From Candidatus Symbiothrix sp. (GTDB taxonomy: Bacteria; Bacteroidota; Bacteroidia; Bacteroidales; Azobacteroidaceae): a DNA stretch of 7,343 bases. The stretch spans positions 1-7,343 of the forward strand of contig JAITXK010000015.1 of assembly GCA_031284765.1 (NCBI GenBank). The letters run 5' to 3'. This document shows positions 1 to 6,661 of this stretch, one piece after another; the stretch's first letter is position 1; the number at the start of each line of letters is the position of its first letter. The notes below the pieces were generated by a model. It had not been told where the DNA came from, searched no databases, and saw only the letters and a list, made by a program, of their open reading frames with translations. The position numbers and the translations under genes are program-made.

Positions 1-1
1 T

Positions 2-1249
2 TCGTTATACAACATCACCGACAGTATTTTTATTGGTCACGGAGTGGGTCCGCTTGCCTTGTCGGGTTTGGCGATCACCTTTCCATTAATGAATCTCGGA
101 GCGGCTTTCGGCTCGTTGGTGGGCGTGGGAGCTTCGATTCTTTTATCTATCCGAATGGGACAGAAAGATTATGAGAGCGCCAATCATATTCTGGGAAATG
201 TGTTTGTTTTGAATCTGATTATGGGGGTTGCTTTTTCGGTGGCGACTCTTTTGTTTCTCAAGCCGATTCTTCTCTTTTTCGGAGCGAGCGCGGATACGCT
301 TCCCTACGCTTACGACTTTATGTTCATCATTTTATCGGGAAATGTGGTAACACACATGTATTTCGGATTGAATGCCTTAATCCGTTCGGCGGGTAATCCC
401 AATAAAGCAATGATGGCGACTATTTTTACGGTTGTCATCAACATGGTACTGAATCCGTTATTTATCTTCGGGTTTAAATGGGGAATACAGGGGTCGGCTT
501 TCGCAACGATTATTTCGCAGGTGATTGTTCTGGGTTGGGAATTTCGCCTGTTTAACGACAAAAATTATTTTATTCACTGGCAGAAAGGAATATACAAATT
601 AAAGAAACGGATAGTCAAAGATTCGTTATCAATCGGAATGGCGCCTTTTTTAATGAATGCAGCCAGTTGCCTGATTGTCATCATCATCAACCGGCAGTTA
701 ATTCGTCATGGGGGCGACTTGGCTGTGGGGGCTTACGGAATTGTCAACCGGGTCGCATTTCTGTTTATAATGGTTATCTTCGGATTGAATCAGGGAATGC
801 AACCGATTGCGGGATACAATTACGGAGCTAAATTGCATGACAGGGTTGTTTCCGTTTTGAAAATGTCGATTTTATACGCCACGCTGATTATGGTCTTAGG
901 CTCGGCTTTGGTGGAATTATTTCCGCACCTTGTAGCAGGGGTGTTTACCAATGAAGAACACTTGGTCAGCATTGCCGTTCAGGGATTGCGTTGGGTGTTT
1001 GCGGCTTACAGTTTTGTGGGATTTCAAATGGTGGTGTCGGCGTTCTTTCAAAGTGTTGGCAAGCCTGCTAAATCCATTATTTTGGCCATGACGCGACAAG
1101 TCGTTTTCTTGATTCCCTTGCTGCTGATTCTGCCGAATTATTGGGGCATTACCGGTGTTTGGGCAAGTATGACGATTGCGGATATTATCTCCGTGCTATT
1201 AGCTGGAATCTTATTGTATATAGATTTTGGGAAGAATGGGAAGAAATGA
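2..1249 (+). CDS. MATE family efflux transporter, 5' truncated by window edge
   Basis: This is an inner-membrane multidrug and toxin extrusion (MATE) antiporter, a family that exports drugs or metabolites in exchange for Na+ or H+. The frame is already open at base 2 and encodes 415 residues. MATE proteins usually have about 440-460, so roughly 30-40 N-terminal residues lie outside the window. The first visible residues, LYNITDSIFIGHGVGPLALS, match the conserved end of helix 1 and start of helix 2 in the NorM/MepA/DinF branch. The rest is almost entirely hydrophobic helices with the usual two-bundle layout, ending in the short basic tail FGKNGKK. The GTG at base 44 is internal and is not the start. 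The stop TGA overlaps the first ATG of the next gene (ATGA), which suggests an operon. Family assignment is firm, but the substrate cannot be read from sequence. Confidence 0.93.
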   Translation, partial: SLYNITDSIFIGHGVGPLALSGLAITFPLMNLGAAFGSLVGVGASILLSIRMGQKDYESANHILGNVFVLNLIMGVAFSVATLLFLKPILLFFGASADTLPYAYDFMFIILSGNVVTHMYFGLNALIRSAGNPNKAMMATIFTVVINMVLNPLFIFGFKWGIQGSAFATIISQVIVLGWEFRLFNDKNYFIHWQKGIYKLKKRIVKDSLSIGMAPFLMNAASCLIVIIINRQLIRHGGDLAVGAYGIVNRVAFLFIMVIFGLNQGMQPIAGYNYGAKLHDRVVSVLKMSILYATLIMVLGSALVELFPHLVAGVFTNEEHLVSIAVQGLRWVFAAYSFVGFQMVVSAFFQSVGKPAKSIILAMTRQVVFLIPLLLILPNYWGITGVWASMTIADIISVLLAGILLYIDFGKNGKK

Positions 1250-1278
1250 AGATAATGAAAGGAATGAAGATAATGAAA
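1243..1278 (+). repeat. 18-base tandem repeat at a gene start
   Basis: Two adjacent copies, GAAATGAAGATAATGAAA (1243-1260) and GGAATGAAGATAATGAAA (1261-1278), differ at one base. A related purine-rich stretch, AAAATGGAAGAAATGGAAAG, follows. The unit is a multiple of three, so gain or loss of a copy would change the N-terminus by six residues without shifting frame. Confidence 0.9.
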
Positions 1279-1926
1279 AAAATGGAAGAAATGGAAAGTT
1301 CGCTACAGGGGGAGAGGGGTAATTATATTATTACCATCGGTCGTGAATTGGGCAGTGGAGGCAAAGAAATCGGCACCCGTTTAGCCGAAAAATTAGGTGT
1401 CTCCTGTTACGATAAAGAGTTGATACAGTTGGCCTCGCGGGAAAGCGGATTGGGCAAAGAATATTTTGAAAAAGCCGATGAGAAAAGCAGTTTCAGCTTG
1501 TTAAGTTCGTATTTCGGATTTCGTTCGGGCTACATGGGCAATCTTTCGGAAAATTATTTGTGCAACGAAATGCTGTTCAAAATCCAAAGCGATGTGATTA
1601 AATCGCTGGCAGAACAAGAATCCTGTATCTTTGTGGGACGTTGCGCCGATTATATTTTGCGTGAGCATCCGCATTGCCTCAACGTGTTTATCAGCGCGGA
1701 CTTGCCCGACCGTATTCAGCGTATCCAAACAACGCAGAATATGACTGAAAAAGGAGCGATGAACCTGATTGAACAAACCGACAAAAAACGCGCCGGATAT
1801 TACAATTATTACAGCAATAAAACTTGGGGAATGGCTGCTTCCTACGATTTGTGCATCAACTCTTCTGTTTTCGGAATCGATAAAATCATTAGCTGTATTG
1901 AAGAGTATGTTGCAACGCATTTTTAA
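1246..1926 (+). CDS. Cytidylate kinase-like family protein (P-loop, AAA-type NMP kinase fold)
   Basis: The 226-residue product belongs to the cytidylate-kinase-like family (Pfam Cytidylate_kin2 type), which is distinct from the housekeeping Cmk. Visible marks are a glycine-rich P-loop GRELGSGGKEIG (residues 32-43), then YDKELI (55-60), VGRCADYIL (130-138) and a lid-like segment DKKRAGYYNYYSNKTWG (179-195). These are placed as in nucleotide monophosphate kinases. The family is expected to bind ATP, but its true phosphate acceptor is not established. Homology should begin near residue 26 (NYIITIGRE). Residues 1-16 are a Met-rich repeat with six in-frame ATGs, at 1246, 1255, 1264, 1273, 1282 and 1291, so the true start is uncertain. 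I chose 1246 because it overlaps the transporter stop. A further in-frame upstream extension would lie inside the transporter gene and is unlikely. The 3' end overlaps apbE by 20 bases. Confidence 0.85.
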   Translation: MKIMKGMKIMKKMEEMESSLQGERGNYIITIGRELGSGGKEIGTRLAEKLGVSCYDKELIQLASRESGLGKEYFEKADEKSSFSLLSSYFGFRSGYMGNLSENYLCNEMLFKIQSDVIKSLAEQESCIFVGRCADYILREHPHCLNVFISADLPDRIQRIQTTQNMTEKGAMNLIEQTDKKRAGYYNYYSNKTWGMAASYDLCINSSVFGIDKIISCIEEYVATHF

Positions 1927-2899
1927 ACCATCAGCCGTTGTTAGCCTGCTTATTCTTGCCGGAATCTATTCTTCCTGCAAGCAAGCCAATTCCTATTTTT
2001 TAACGCAAGGCGAAATCTTCCATACCTCAACCCATATCAAATACAAATACCACAAGGATTTAGGCAACGAACTCTTTGCCTTGTTAGACCGTTTCGATTT
2101 ATCGTTGAATCCGTTTAATTCAAAATCGCTTTTATACCAAGTAAATCACAACGAGGCGGTGGAAGTGGATGATTGGTTTATTACCGTTTTCAACAAAGCA
2201 CAGGAAGTGGCGGAACTGAGCGGCGGCGCCTACGATGTTACTTGTGCGCCCTTGGTCAATCTGTGGGGCTTCGGCTTTGAAAAAGGACCGGAAGTTACTC
2301 CCGAAGTAATCGACAGCTTGCGACAATTCGTGGGTTATCAAAAAGTAAGGCTCGAAGGACGGAAAGTTGTCAAAACAGACAAACGCTTGCAATTGGATTT
2401 TGCCTCCATTGCCAAAGGGTATGCCGTGGATGTCATCGCCGGAATGTTAGAGAGCTACGGCATCAACGACTATTTAGTGGAAATCGGCGGAGAAGTCCGT
2501 TGCAAAGGCCGTAATCCCGAAGGTAAAAGTTGGCAAATCGAAATTTTAAAACCGGTTGATGACCGGTCGGGCGAGATTCTGGAGAAACAGCAAATCATCA
2601 CTTTGGATAATGCAGCCATGGCCACCTCCGGCAATTACCGCAACTATTACATCAAAGACGGCAAAAAATATGCCCACACGATTGACCCGCACACCGGTTA
2701 TCCTGCGGAAACCAATCTCTTGAGCGCCTCTGTCCGTTGCCCCGATTGCATGACGGCTGACGCTTGGGCTACTGCCTTCATGTCACTGGGTTTGGAGAAA
2801 GCCTGTGCCGTTGCCGAACAACTTCCCGATTTGGAATATCTGTTTATTTATACCGACGAAGAGGGAAGCCTTTTAGAGCGTAAATCTTTCACAAACTGA
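1907..2899 (+). CDS. apbE: FAD:protein FMN transferase, ApbE family lipoprotein
   Basis: ApbE enzymes take FMN from FAD and attach it to a Thr or Ser of target flavoproteins such as Na+-pumping NQR or RNF subunits. They act outside the cytoplasmic membrane and need Mg2+. The 330-residue product shows the family's motifs in order: GGAYDVT (106-112), DFASIAKGYAVD (164-175), GGEV (194-197), ATSGNYRNY (239-247), HTIDPHTGYP (257-266) and TADAWATAF (283-291, the metal-binding region). The ATG at 1907 gives a basic start, a hydrophobic stretch (residues 8-20) and Cys24 after YSS, a plausible though imperfect lipobox. The longer in-frame extension upstream reads through the kinase-like gene in another frame and is rejected. 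Length is normal for the family. The start overlaps the upstream gene by 20 bases. The last 17 codons overlap the convergent aminotransferase gene. No target flavoprotein is visible here. Confidence 0.93.
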   Translation: MLQRIFKPSAVVSLLILAGIYSSCKQANSYFLTQGEIFHTSTHIKYKYHKDLGNELFALLDRFDLSLNPFNSKSLLYQVNHNEAVEVDDWFITVFNKAQEVAELSGGAYDVTCAPLVNLWGFGFEKGPEVTPEVIDSLRQFVGYQKVRLEGRKVVKTDKRLQLDFASIAKGYAVDVIAGMLESYGINDYLVEIGGEVRCKGRNPEGKSWQIEILKPVDDRSGEILEKQQIITLDNAAMATSGNYRNYYIKDGKKYAHTIDPHTGYPAETNLLSASVRCPDCMTADAWATAFMSLGLEKACAVAEQLPDLEYLFIYTDEEGSLLERKSFTN

Positions 2900-4182
2900 G
2901 CCAAGCGTTCATCCAACTGAGCATACTGATGGTCTTTGATAAAGGAGGTACACGCCCGCAATCCTTCCTGCCTGCTGCCGGTGGTCGATAATGAAATGGC
3001 AGAAACGCCGTAAGGAATCAATTCCGTCATCAATTCATCGCCCGTCAAGCCCGGATAACCGATGGTAAAATAGAATCCGTCTGCAATCTCTTCGCCCAAG
3101 TCGTTGTCATAGACAATTTTAAATCCGTTTTTTTGGAAAATGGCTTTCAGGCGTTGCGCACGCCGTCCGTATTCTTTGACCTCTTCCAAAAACGGGAAAG
3201 TGCCGTCGGAAGCCACCTTAAACATGGCTGCCAAGGCATACTGTGCCGAATGACTTGTCCCCGCCGAAATGGCATACAACACCCGGTGGATAAATACCGA
3301 CCCGAATGTACTGGCGCCGTAACGCCGTGCTAAACCCGGATAAGTGCGATGATAGAGTTTATTGGACATGGCCACAATGCCAATGCGTTGTCCCGCATAA
3401 CTGAAGGCTTTGGAACCGGAAATTAAAAGCAGATAATTGTTGGTATAGTTGCCTACGCTTGCTTGAAAAGGAGCTTGAAACGGCGTTCCCAATGCCTTGC
3501 GGAAATCCATGGCAAAGTAAGCCAAATCTTCCAAAACAATGGTATCATATTTCTCGGACAATTCACCTATAATTTGTAATTCTTTGTCTTTCAGGCAGAA
3601 CCAAGCCGGATTATTGGGGTTGGAATAGATGATGCAAGCAATATTGCCCTTGGAAAGATACGATTCCAATTTTTCTTTCAACTTTTCACCTCGAAAATCA
3701 TAGACATCAAACGATTCGTATTTATGACCCAAGATTACGGCTTGTTGTTTTTGCACAGGAAAGCCCGGGTCGATAAATAAAATCGTATCTTTTTTCTCAT
3801 CACATTGACATGCGGTCACGAATGATATAAAAGTACCTTGCATTGAGCCTGTTACGGGCACACAAGCTTCGGGTGCAATATCCAAATCAATAAACGCTTT
3901 GATAAAACGGGAGGCTTCTTCTTTCAATGCAGGCATTCCATCAATGACAGGATAAATGGATGCAACCCCTTGTTCCAAAGCCTGAATTTCGGCTTTTACG
4001 CCTATTTCAGAGGGTGGTAAACCCGGAATACCCATTTCCATGTGAACAAACTCGGCGCCGGTCTGTTGTTCTATTTTGCCGGCAATGGCTACGACTTCAC
4101 GAATTGTTGCCTTTGAAAAATCTTGGATGTGTAAAGCGCGAACAGCCTCTTGCACAATGGTTTCTGAAACAGGAAATTTCAT
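2848..4182 (-). CDS. PLP-dependent aminotransferase, class I/II fold
   Basis: A 444-residue cytoplasmic enzyme of fold type I. Visible marks are an N-terminal segment GIPGLPP (51-57) like the substrate loop of aspartate-type enzymes, NPNNPAW (188-194) with the Asn that contacts PLP, ED-LAYF (218-223) with the Asp and Tyr of the cofactor pocket, and SGSKAFSYAGQRIG (255-268), where Lys258 should form the Schiff base. Arg409 in GLRACTSF is the likely carboxylate-binding Arg. All key residues are present, so the enzyme should be active, but the amino acid substrate is not evident. Its ATG shares one base with the stop of the upstream HAD gene (TAATG) and has a Shine-Dalgarno sequence, so translation is probably coupled. 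The C-terminal 17 codons overlap apbE on the other strand. Residues 233-241 contain a small APFQ-APFQ duplication. Confidence 0.92.
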   Translation of the reverse strand: MKFPVSETIVQEAVRALHIQDFSKATIREVVAIAGKIEQQTGAEFVHMEMGIPGLPPSEIGVKAEIQALEQGVASIYPVIDGMPALKEEASRFIKAFIDLDIAPEACVPVTGSMQGTFISFVTACQCDEKKDTILFIDPGFPVQKQQAVILGHKYESFDVYDFRGEKLKEKLESYLSKGNIACIIYSNPNNPAWFCLKDKELQIIGELSEKYDTIVLEDLAYFAMDFRKALGTPFQAPFQASVGNYTNNYLLLISGSKAFSYAGQRIGIVAMSNKLYHRTYPGLARRYGASTFGSVFIHRVLYAISAGTSHSAQYALAAMFKVASDGTFPFLEEVKEYGRRAQRLKAIFQKNGFKIVYDNDLGEEIADGFYFTIGYPGLTGDELMTELIPYGVSAISLSTTGSRQEGLRACTSFIKDHQYAQLDERLAQFVKDLRSKRLPSSSV

Positions 4183-4634
4183 TAATATCTTCCTTTTGAT
4201 TTATCTAAAGCTTCTCCCAAACGAATCAGCCAGTTTTTGTGTATTTGCTTTTTTGGCATATCCATCATCATATCAATGCTTTGCATATCATTTAACCCCG
4301 ATTTAATGACTTGATAGATAATTCCCCAGTCGGGCAATCCGCCGATATTTCGGTCATCGATGAAGAGGTCGGCCGCGATTTTACGGCTGTCGCCTTCTTG
4401 CAATTCTTCTTCAGGAAAATTTTTATTATAGGCGTAAAATTTCAAGCCGTTTTTTTCACAATAATCAATGGCTTCTTGCAATAAGTCGCCTTCGCGCATG
4501 GTCCACAGAATCAGTTTGTGATGTTCGTCACACTGTAATTTTTTCAACACTTCCAGGGCAAAAGGGATAGGTCTGCCTATTTTGGGATAAGCATGTTCCA
4601 CAATTGTTCCGTCAAAATCTACTGCGATTGTCAT
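4182..4634 (-). CDS. HAD superfamily hydrolase, BT0820-like small phosphatase
   Basis: A 150-residue protein resembling the short, capless HAD hydrolases typified by Bacteroides BT0820. All four HAD motifs can be seen: VDFDGT (5-10) with nucleophile Asp6 and acid Asp8, LWTMRE (43-48) with Thr45, a Lys at 85 in SRKIAADL, and FIDDR (91-95) with the metal-binding Asp pair. The natural substrate is unknown. I chose the ATG at 4634 because motif I in this family lies within the first ten residues. An in-frame ATG at 4670 would add 12 residues (MIHLNYKYNKYI) and overlap recR by 20 bases, and cannot be excluded. There is no Shine-Dalgarno, only an A/T-rich leader. The gene begins 16 bases after recR ends and its stop overlaps the aminotransferase start, so it is the middle gene of a three-gene unit. 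Confidence 0.88.
   Translation of the reverse strand: MTIAVDFDGTIVEHAYPKIGRPIPFALEVLKKLQCDEHHKLILWTMREGDLLQEAIDYCEKNGLKFYAYNKNFPEEELQEGDSRKIAADLFIDDRNIGGLPDWGIIYQVIKSGLNDMQSIDMMMDMPKKQIHKNWLIRLGEALDKSKGRY
4189..4194 (-). promoter_or_regulatory. Shine-Dalgarno site for the aminotransferase gene
   Basis: On the - strand AGGAAG lies six bases before the ATG at 4182, inside the last codons of the upstream HAD gene. It is one of the few purine-rich ribosome-binding sequences in the window, and it fixes this start together with the TAATG overlap. Confidence 0.6.
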
Positions 4635-4650
4635 AATATATTTGTTGTAT

Positions 4651-5274
4651 TTATAATTTAAGTGTATCACTAAAATTTACTCGATTTACTATTGAACGCC
4701 CCAAAGTAATTTCATCGGTGTATTCGATTTCATCGCCAATAGAAATACCGCGGGCAATAATGGATATTTTCACCTTTGAATCGTTCAGTTTCCGATAGAG
4801 ATAGAAATTGGTGGTATCGCCTTCCATCGTTGTGCTTAATGCCAAAACAATTTCTTTTACCCGGCCGCTTTGAGTGCGTTGCACTAAACTTTCGATTTGC
4901 AAATCGCTTGGTCCGATACCGTCCATGGGTGAGATGATTCCGCCCAAGACATGGTATAAACCGCGGAATTGTCCCGTATTTTCTATCGCCATGACTTCCT
5001 TGATATTTTCCACCACGCACACCAAAGACTCGTCACGACTTGGGTCGGCGCAGATATTACAGATTTCCGTGTCGCAGATATTGTGACAAACTTTACAATA
5101 ATTGATTCCTTTCCGAAGATGAATGATGGCGTTTCCGAAAGTGTCAACCTCATCCACTGTCCGTTTCAAGGAGTGAAGCGCCAATCGCAGAGCCGTTTTA
5201 CGCCCTATTCCGGGCAGTTTGGCAAACTCATTGACTGCATTTTCAAGTAAAACGGAAGGGTATTTCTGTAACAT
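4651..5274 (-). CDS. recR: Recombination mediator protein RecR
   Basis: RecR works with RecO (and RecF) to load RecA on single-stranded gaps during recombinational repair. The 207-residue product is full length for the family. It shows a helix-hairpin-helix region LPGIGRKTALRLALH (20-34), a C4 zinc finger (Cys60, Cys63, Cys72, Cys75), and a Toprim domain (about 84-178) that includes CVVEN with Glu89 and the GLYHVLGG segment (105-112). The conserved C-terminal signature ARGISIGDEIEYTDEITLGR is at 174-193. An extra Cys67 lies inside the zinc finger loop. The ATG at 5274 lies just downstream of a well-formed Bacteroidetes promoter. It is the first gene of the recR, HAD, aminotransferase unit. 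Confidence 0.97.
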   Translation of the reverse strand: MLQKYPSVLLENAVNEFAKLPGIGRKTALRLALHSLKRTVDEVDTFGNAIIHLRKGINYCKVCHNICDTEICNICADPSRDESLVCVVENIKEVMAIENTGQFRGLYHVLGGIISPMDGIGPSDLQIESLVQRTQSGRVKEIVLALSTTMEGDTTNFYLYRKLNDSKVKISIIARGISIGDEIEYTDEITLGRSIVNRVNFSDTLKL

Positions 5275-5578
5275 TCCAACACAATTATATGCAAAATTAC
5301 TTTATTTCCCTTTGATTTGCAAATACGCCCCCTTCGGGATACATATTTTTTGTATGAATCGAAAAACAATTCAGATTTTCCACGTATTATAGTTGCATAA
5401 AATGACTGTATCCGATGTTGGAGCAGTTGCCTTCCGACAAAAGTGGCAACATGAAAGAAATTCACATCCACATCTGTAGTAAAGAGAAACTTTAGATGAA
5501 TACCATTTTAGGTACAATAAACGTTCAAATATGGATACAATTTTTGATATGCTTATCCGAAGAATGGTATCAAATTAA
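5275..5578. other. Intergenic spacer between recR and the methyltransferase gene
   Basis: About 300 A/T-rich bases. The recR promoter occupies the left end. I see no convincing gene. A 26-codon open frame on the + strand (5415-5495) and an 88-codon frame on the - strand (5205-5471) that runs into recR both lack recognisable features. Several short inverted repeats lie between 5499 and 5574: ATACCATT/AATGGTAT (5500-5507 and 5563-5570) and TTTGATA/TATCAAA (5543-5549 and 5568-5574). Neither is followed by a convincing T-tract for a methyltransferase terminator on the - strand. Confidence 0.7.
5292..5323 (-). promoter_or_regulatory. Predicted Bacteroidetes-type promoter of recR operon
   Basis: On the - strand TTTG (5323-5320) is followed after exactly 20 bases by TAATTTTG (5299-5292). 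This matches the Bacteroidetes housekeeping consensus TTTG-N19-21-TAnnTTTG. Transcription would start near 5286, leaving a leader of only about a dozen bases before the recR ATG. Such a short leader fits the lack of a Shine-Dalgarno sequence. Confidence 0.75.
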
Positions 5579-6514
5579 TTAAGTATTCTTATTATACCGA
5601 CGGGATAAATTACGAAAGAATTTGTATGATTTCCGTGCGATCACATTCAGTATAGGTGTCTTTCGTGCAAATTGTTTAAGTTTTACTATTTTAGGTAGAC
5701 CAAAGTTCTCAATGTCATTTACTATCATATTGGATAGAAATTCGAATATTTTTTCATCTAAATTGAAAATTAGCCTTCTTTTTAATTCCAATATTTGAGG
5801 CGGGTTGGATTTTTTAGAAAGTATAACATTAAAATGCAAATCACTAAGATTATCTTCTACAAAAACATCGGCATATTCTGAAATCATTTTGGATACATTG
5901 TATTTTATATCTGGCCTCCAAATAATAAATTCGGAATTTTCTATGCAGAGGTTCCATTGATGAAATCCAGTGTAGCTTTCGTTTTCTGCTTCATTTCTAA
6001 AATGTGAAAGAATTACCTTCCCTCCTACCTTACATACGAAAAGCATTTCAAGAAGGGCGATTATGGGTTGAAATGAATGATCAAGCGCATTACTCATGTG
6101 AACAATATCGTAAGTATTAATGTCATATTTGTCAGTAAGTTTTTCGGAAACTGCAAATTCGGGCGTTATGCCGGTCGTTATTTTATTTTGGATTTTTATA
6201 TGTTTATAAATGACAGCAAGTGGATCGACAGCAGAAAAGTGCAATTTTGTTTTATGGGTTTTTAATCCGCAAGAGGAAAATGGACCACTACCAACATCTA
6301 AAAAACTGGTTTCCGGAAGATCAATATACTGATCAAGTTTAAATGGTCGATCATTCTGAAAACATTCTGTATTTTTTGCATTACAGGCCGTTTCTATATA
6401 GTTTTTCCAAAAATACATTTCTTCTTTTATACCATTCAACCAATTGTTCAAATACCTTTTGTATGCATCTTCGTCAAAAGCCAAATTAGTCAGAGTGTCA
6501 ATATAATTTTCCAT
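5579..6514 (-). CDS. Class I SAM-dependent methyltransferase, substrate unknown
   Basis: A 311-residue protein with a Rossmann-type methyltransferase core. Motif I is FLDVGSGPFSSCG (71-83), which binds S-adenosylmethionine. The acidic ribose-binding residue is Asp97 in SAVDPLA. Then come DIVHMSNALDHS (136-147, motif IV region) and a strand VGGKVILSHF (163-172). NALDHS-type motifs occur in methyltransferases found near surface-glycan genes, but no such genes are visible here, so a glycan target is only inference. A helical N-terminal region (1-65) precedes the core, and the C-terminus (278-311) is very basic, rich in Lys and Arg, possibly for membrane or nucleic acid contact. I chose the ATG at 6514. 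A TTG at 6532 would add six residues and is less likely. There is no Shine-Dalgarno sequence. The gene is markedly A/T-rich compared with recR and the genes to its left, suggesting horizontal acquisition. Confidence 0.82.
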   Translation of the reverse strand: MENYIDTLTNLAFDEDAYKRYLNNWLNGIKEEMYFWKNYIETACNAKNTECFQNDRPFKLDQYIDLPETSFLDVGSGPFSSCGLKTHKTKLHFSAVDPLAVIYKHIKIQNKITTGITPEFAVSEKLTDKYDINTYDIVHMSNALDHSFQPIIALLEMLFVCKVGGKVILSHFRNEAENESYTGFHQWNLCIENSEFIIWRPDIKYNVSKMISEYADVFVEDNLSDLHFNVILSKKSNPPQILELKRRLIFNLDEKIFEFLSNMIVNDIENFGLPKIVKLKQFARKTPILNVIARKSYKFFRNLSRRYNKNT

Positions 6515-6585
6515 AATAATTGTTTCAAACAATGTGTGTTTGTTTAATTTTTTTTTTTATTAAATAAATAATTCAAATGAGGCTG

Positions 6586-6619
6586 CAAATGTAATAATAA
6601 TAATTGATATTTCCACAAC
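6586..6619 (-). promoter_or_regulatory. Predicted promoter of the methyltransferase gene
   Basis: On the - strand TACATTTG (6593-6586) matches the TAnnTTTG -7 element, and GTTG (6619-6616), 22 bases upstream, is a weak partner for the -33 TTTG. Transcription would begin near 6579, giving an A/T-rich leader of about 65 bases with a ten-base A-run. The -7 match is good; the upstream element is imperfect. Confidence 0.55.
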
Positions 6620-6661
6620 TCTGCTCCCGCCAATTCTTTTTATAAAATAATCGTATGAAAT

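Noticed and set aside
44..46. GTG as the start codon of the transporter
   Set aside because: The frame is open upstream to base 2 and the residues there match the conserved MATE N-terminal region, so the gene begins outside the window.
1141..1245. Upstream in-frame extension of the kinase-like gene
   Set aside because: It would lie wholly within the transporter coding region in another frame and adds residues unrelated to the family.
1769..1906. Longer N-terminus for ApbE
   Set aside because: It reads through the kinase-like gene and would bury the lipoprotein signal peptide that starts at 1907.
1501..1920. 139-codon open frame on the - strand
   Set aside because: It lies antisense to the kinase-like gene, shows no motifs, and is best explained as a shadow of that gene's codon bias.
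4635..4670. Earlier ATG at 4670 for the HAD protein
   Set aside because: It would push motif I beyond its usual N-terminal position and overlap recR by 20 bases; kept only as an alternative.
5205..5471. 88-codon open frame on the - strand upstream of and into recR
   Set aside because: It overlaps the recR promoter and the start of recR in another frame and has no recognisable features.
5415..5495. 26-codon + strand open frame in the spacer (MLEQLPSDKSGNM...)
   Set aside because: Considered as a transposase remnant, but no family motif or terminal repeats are visible and the length is within chance expectation.
6515..6532. TTG start for the methyltransferase
   Set aside because: The ATG six codons downstream is a stronger start and no ribosome-binding sequence supports the TTG.
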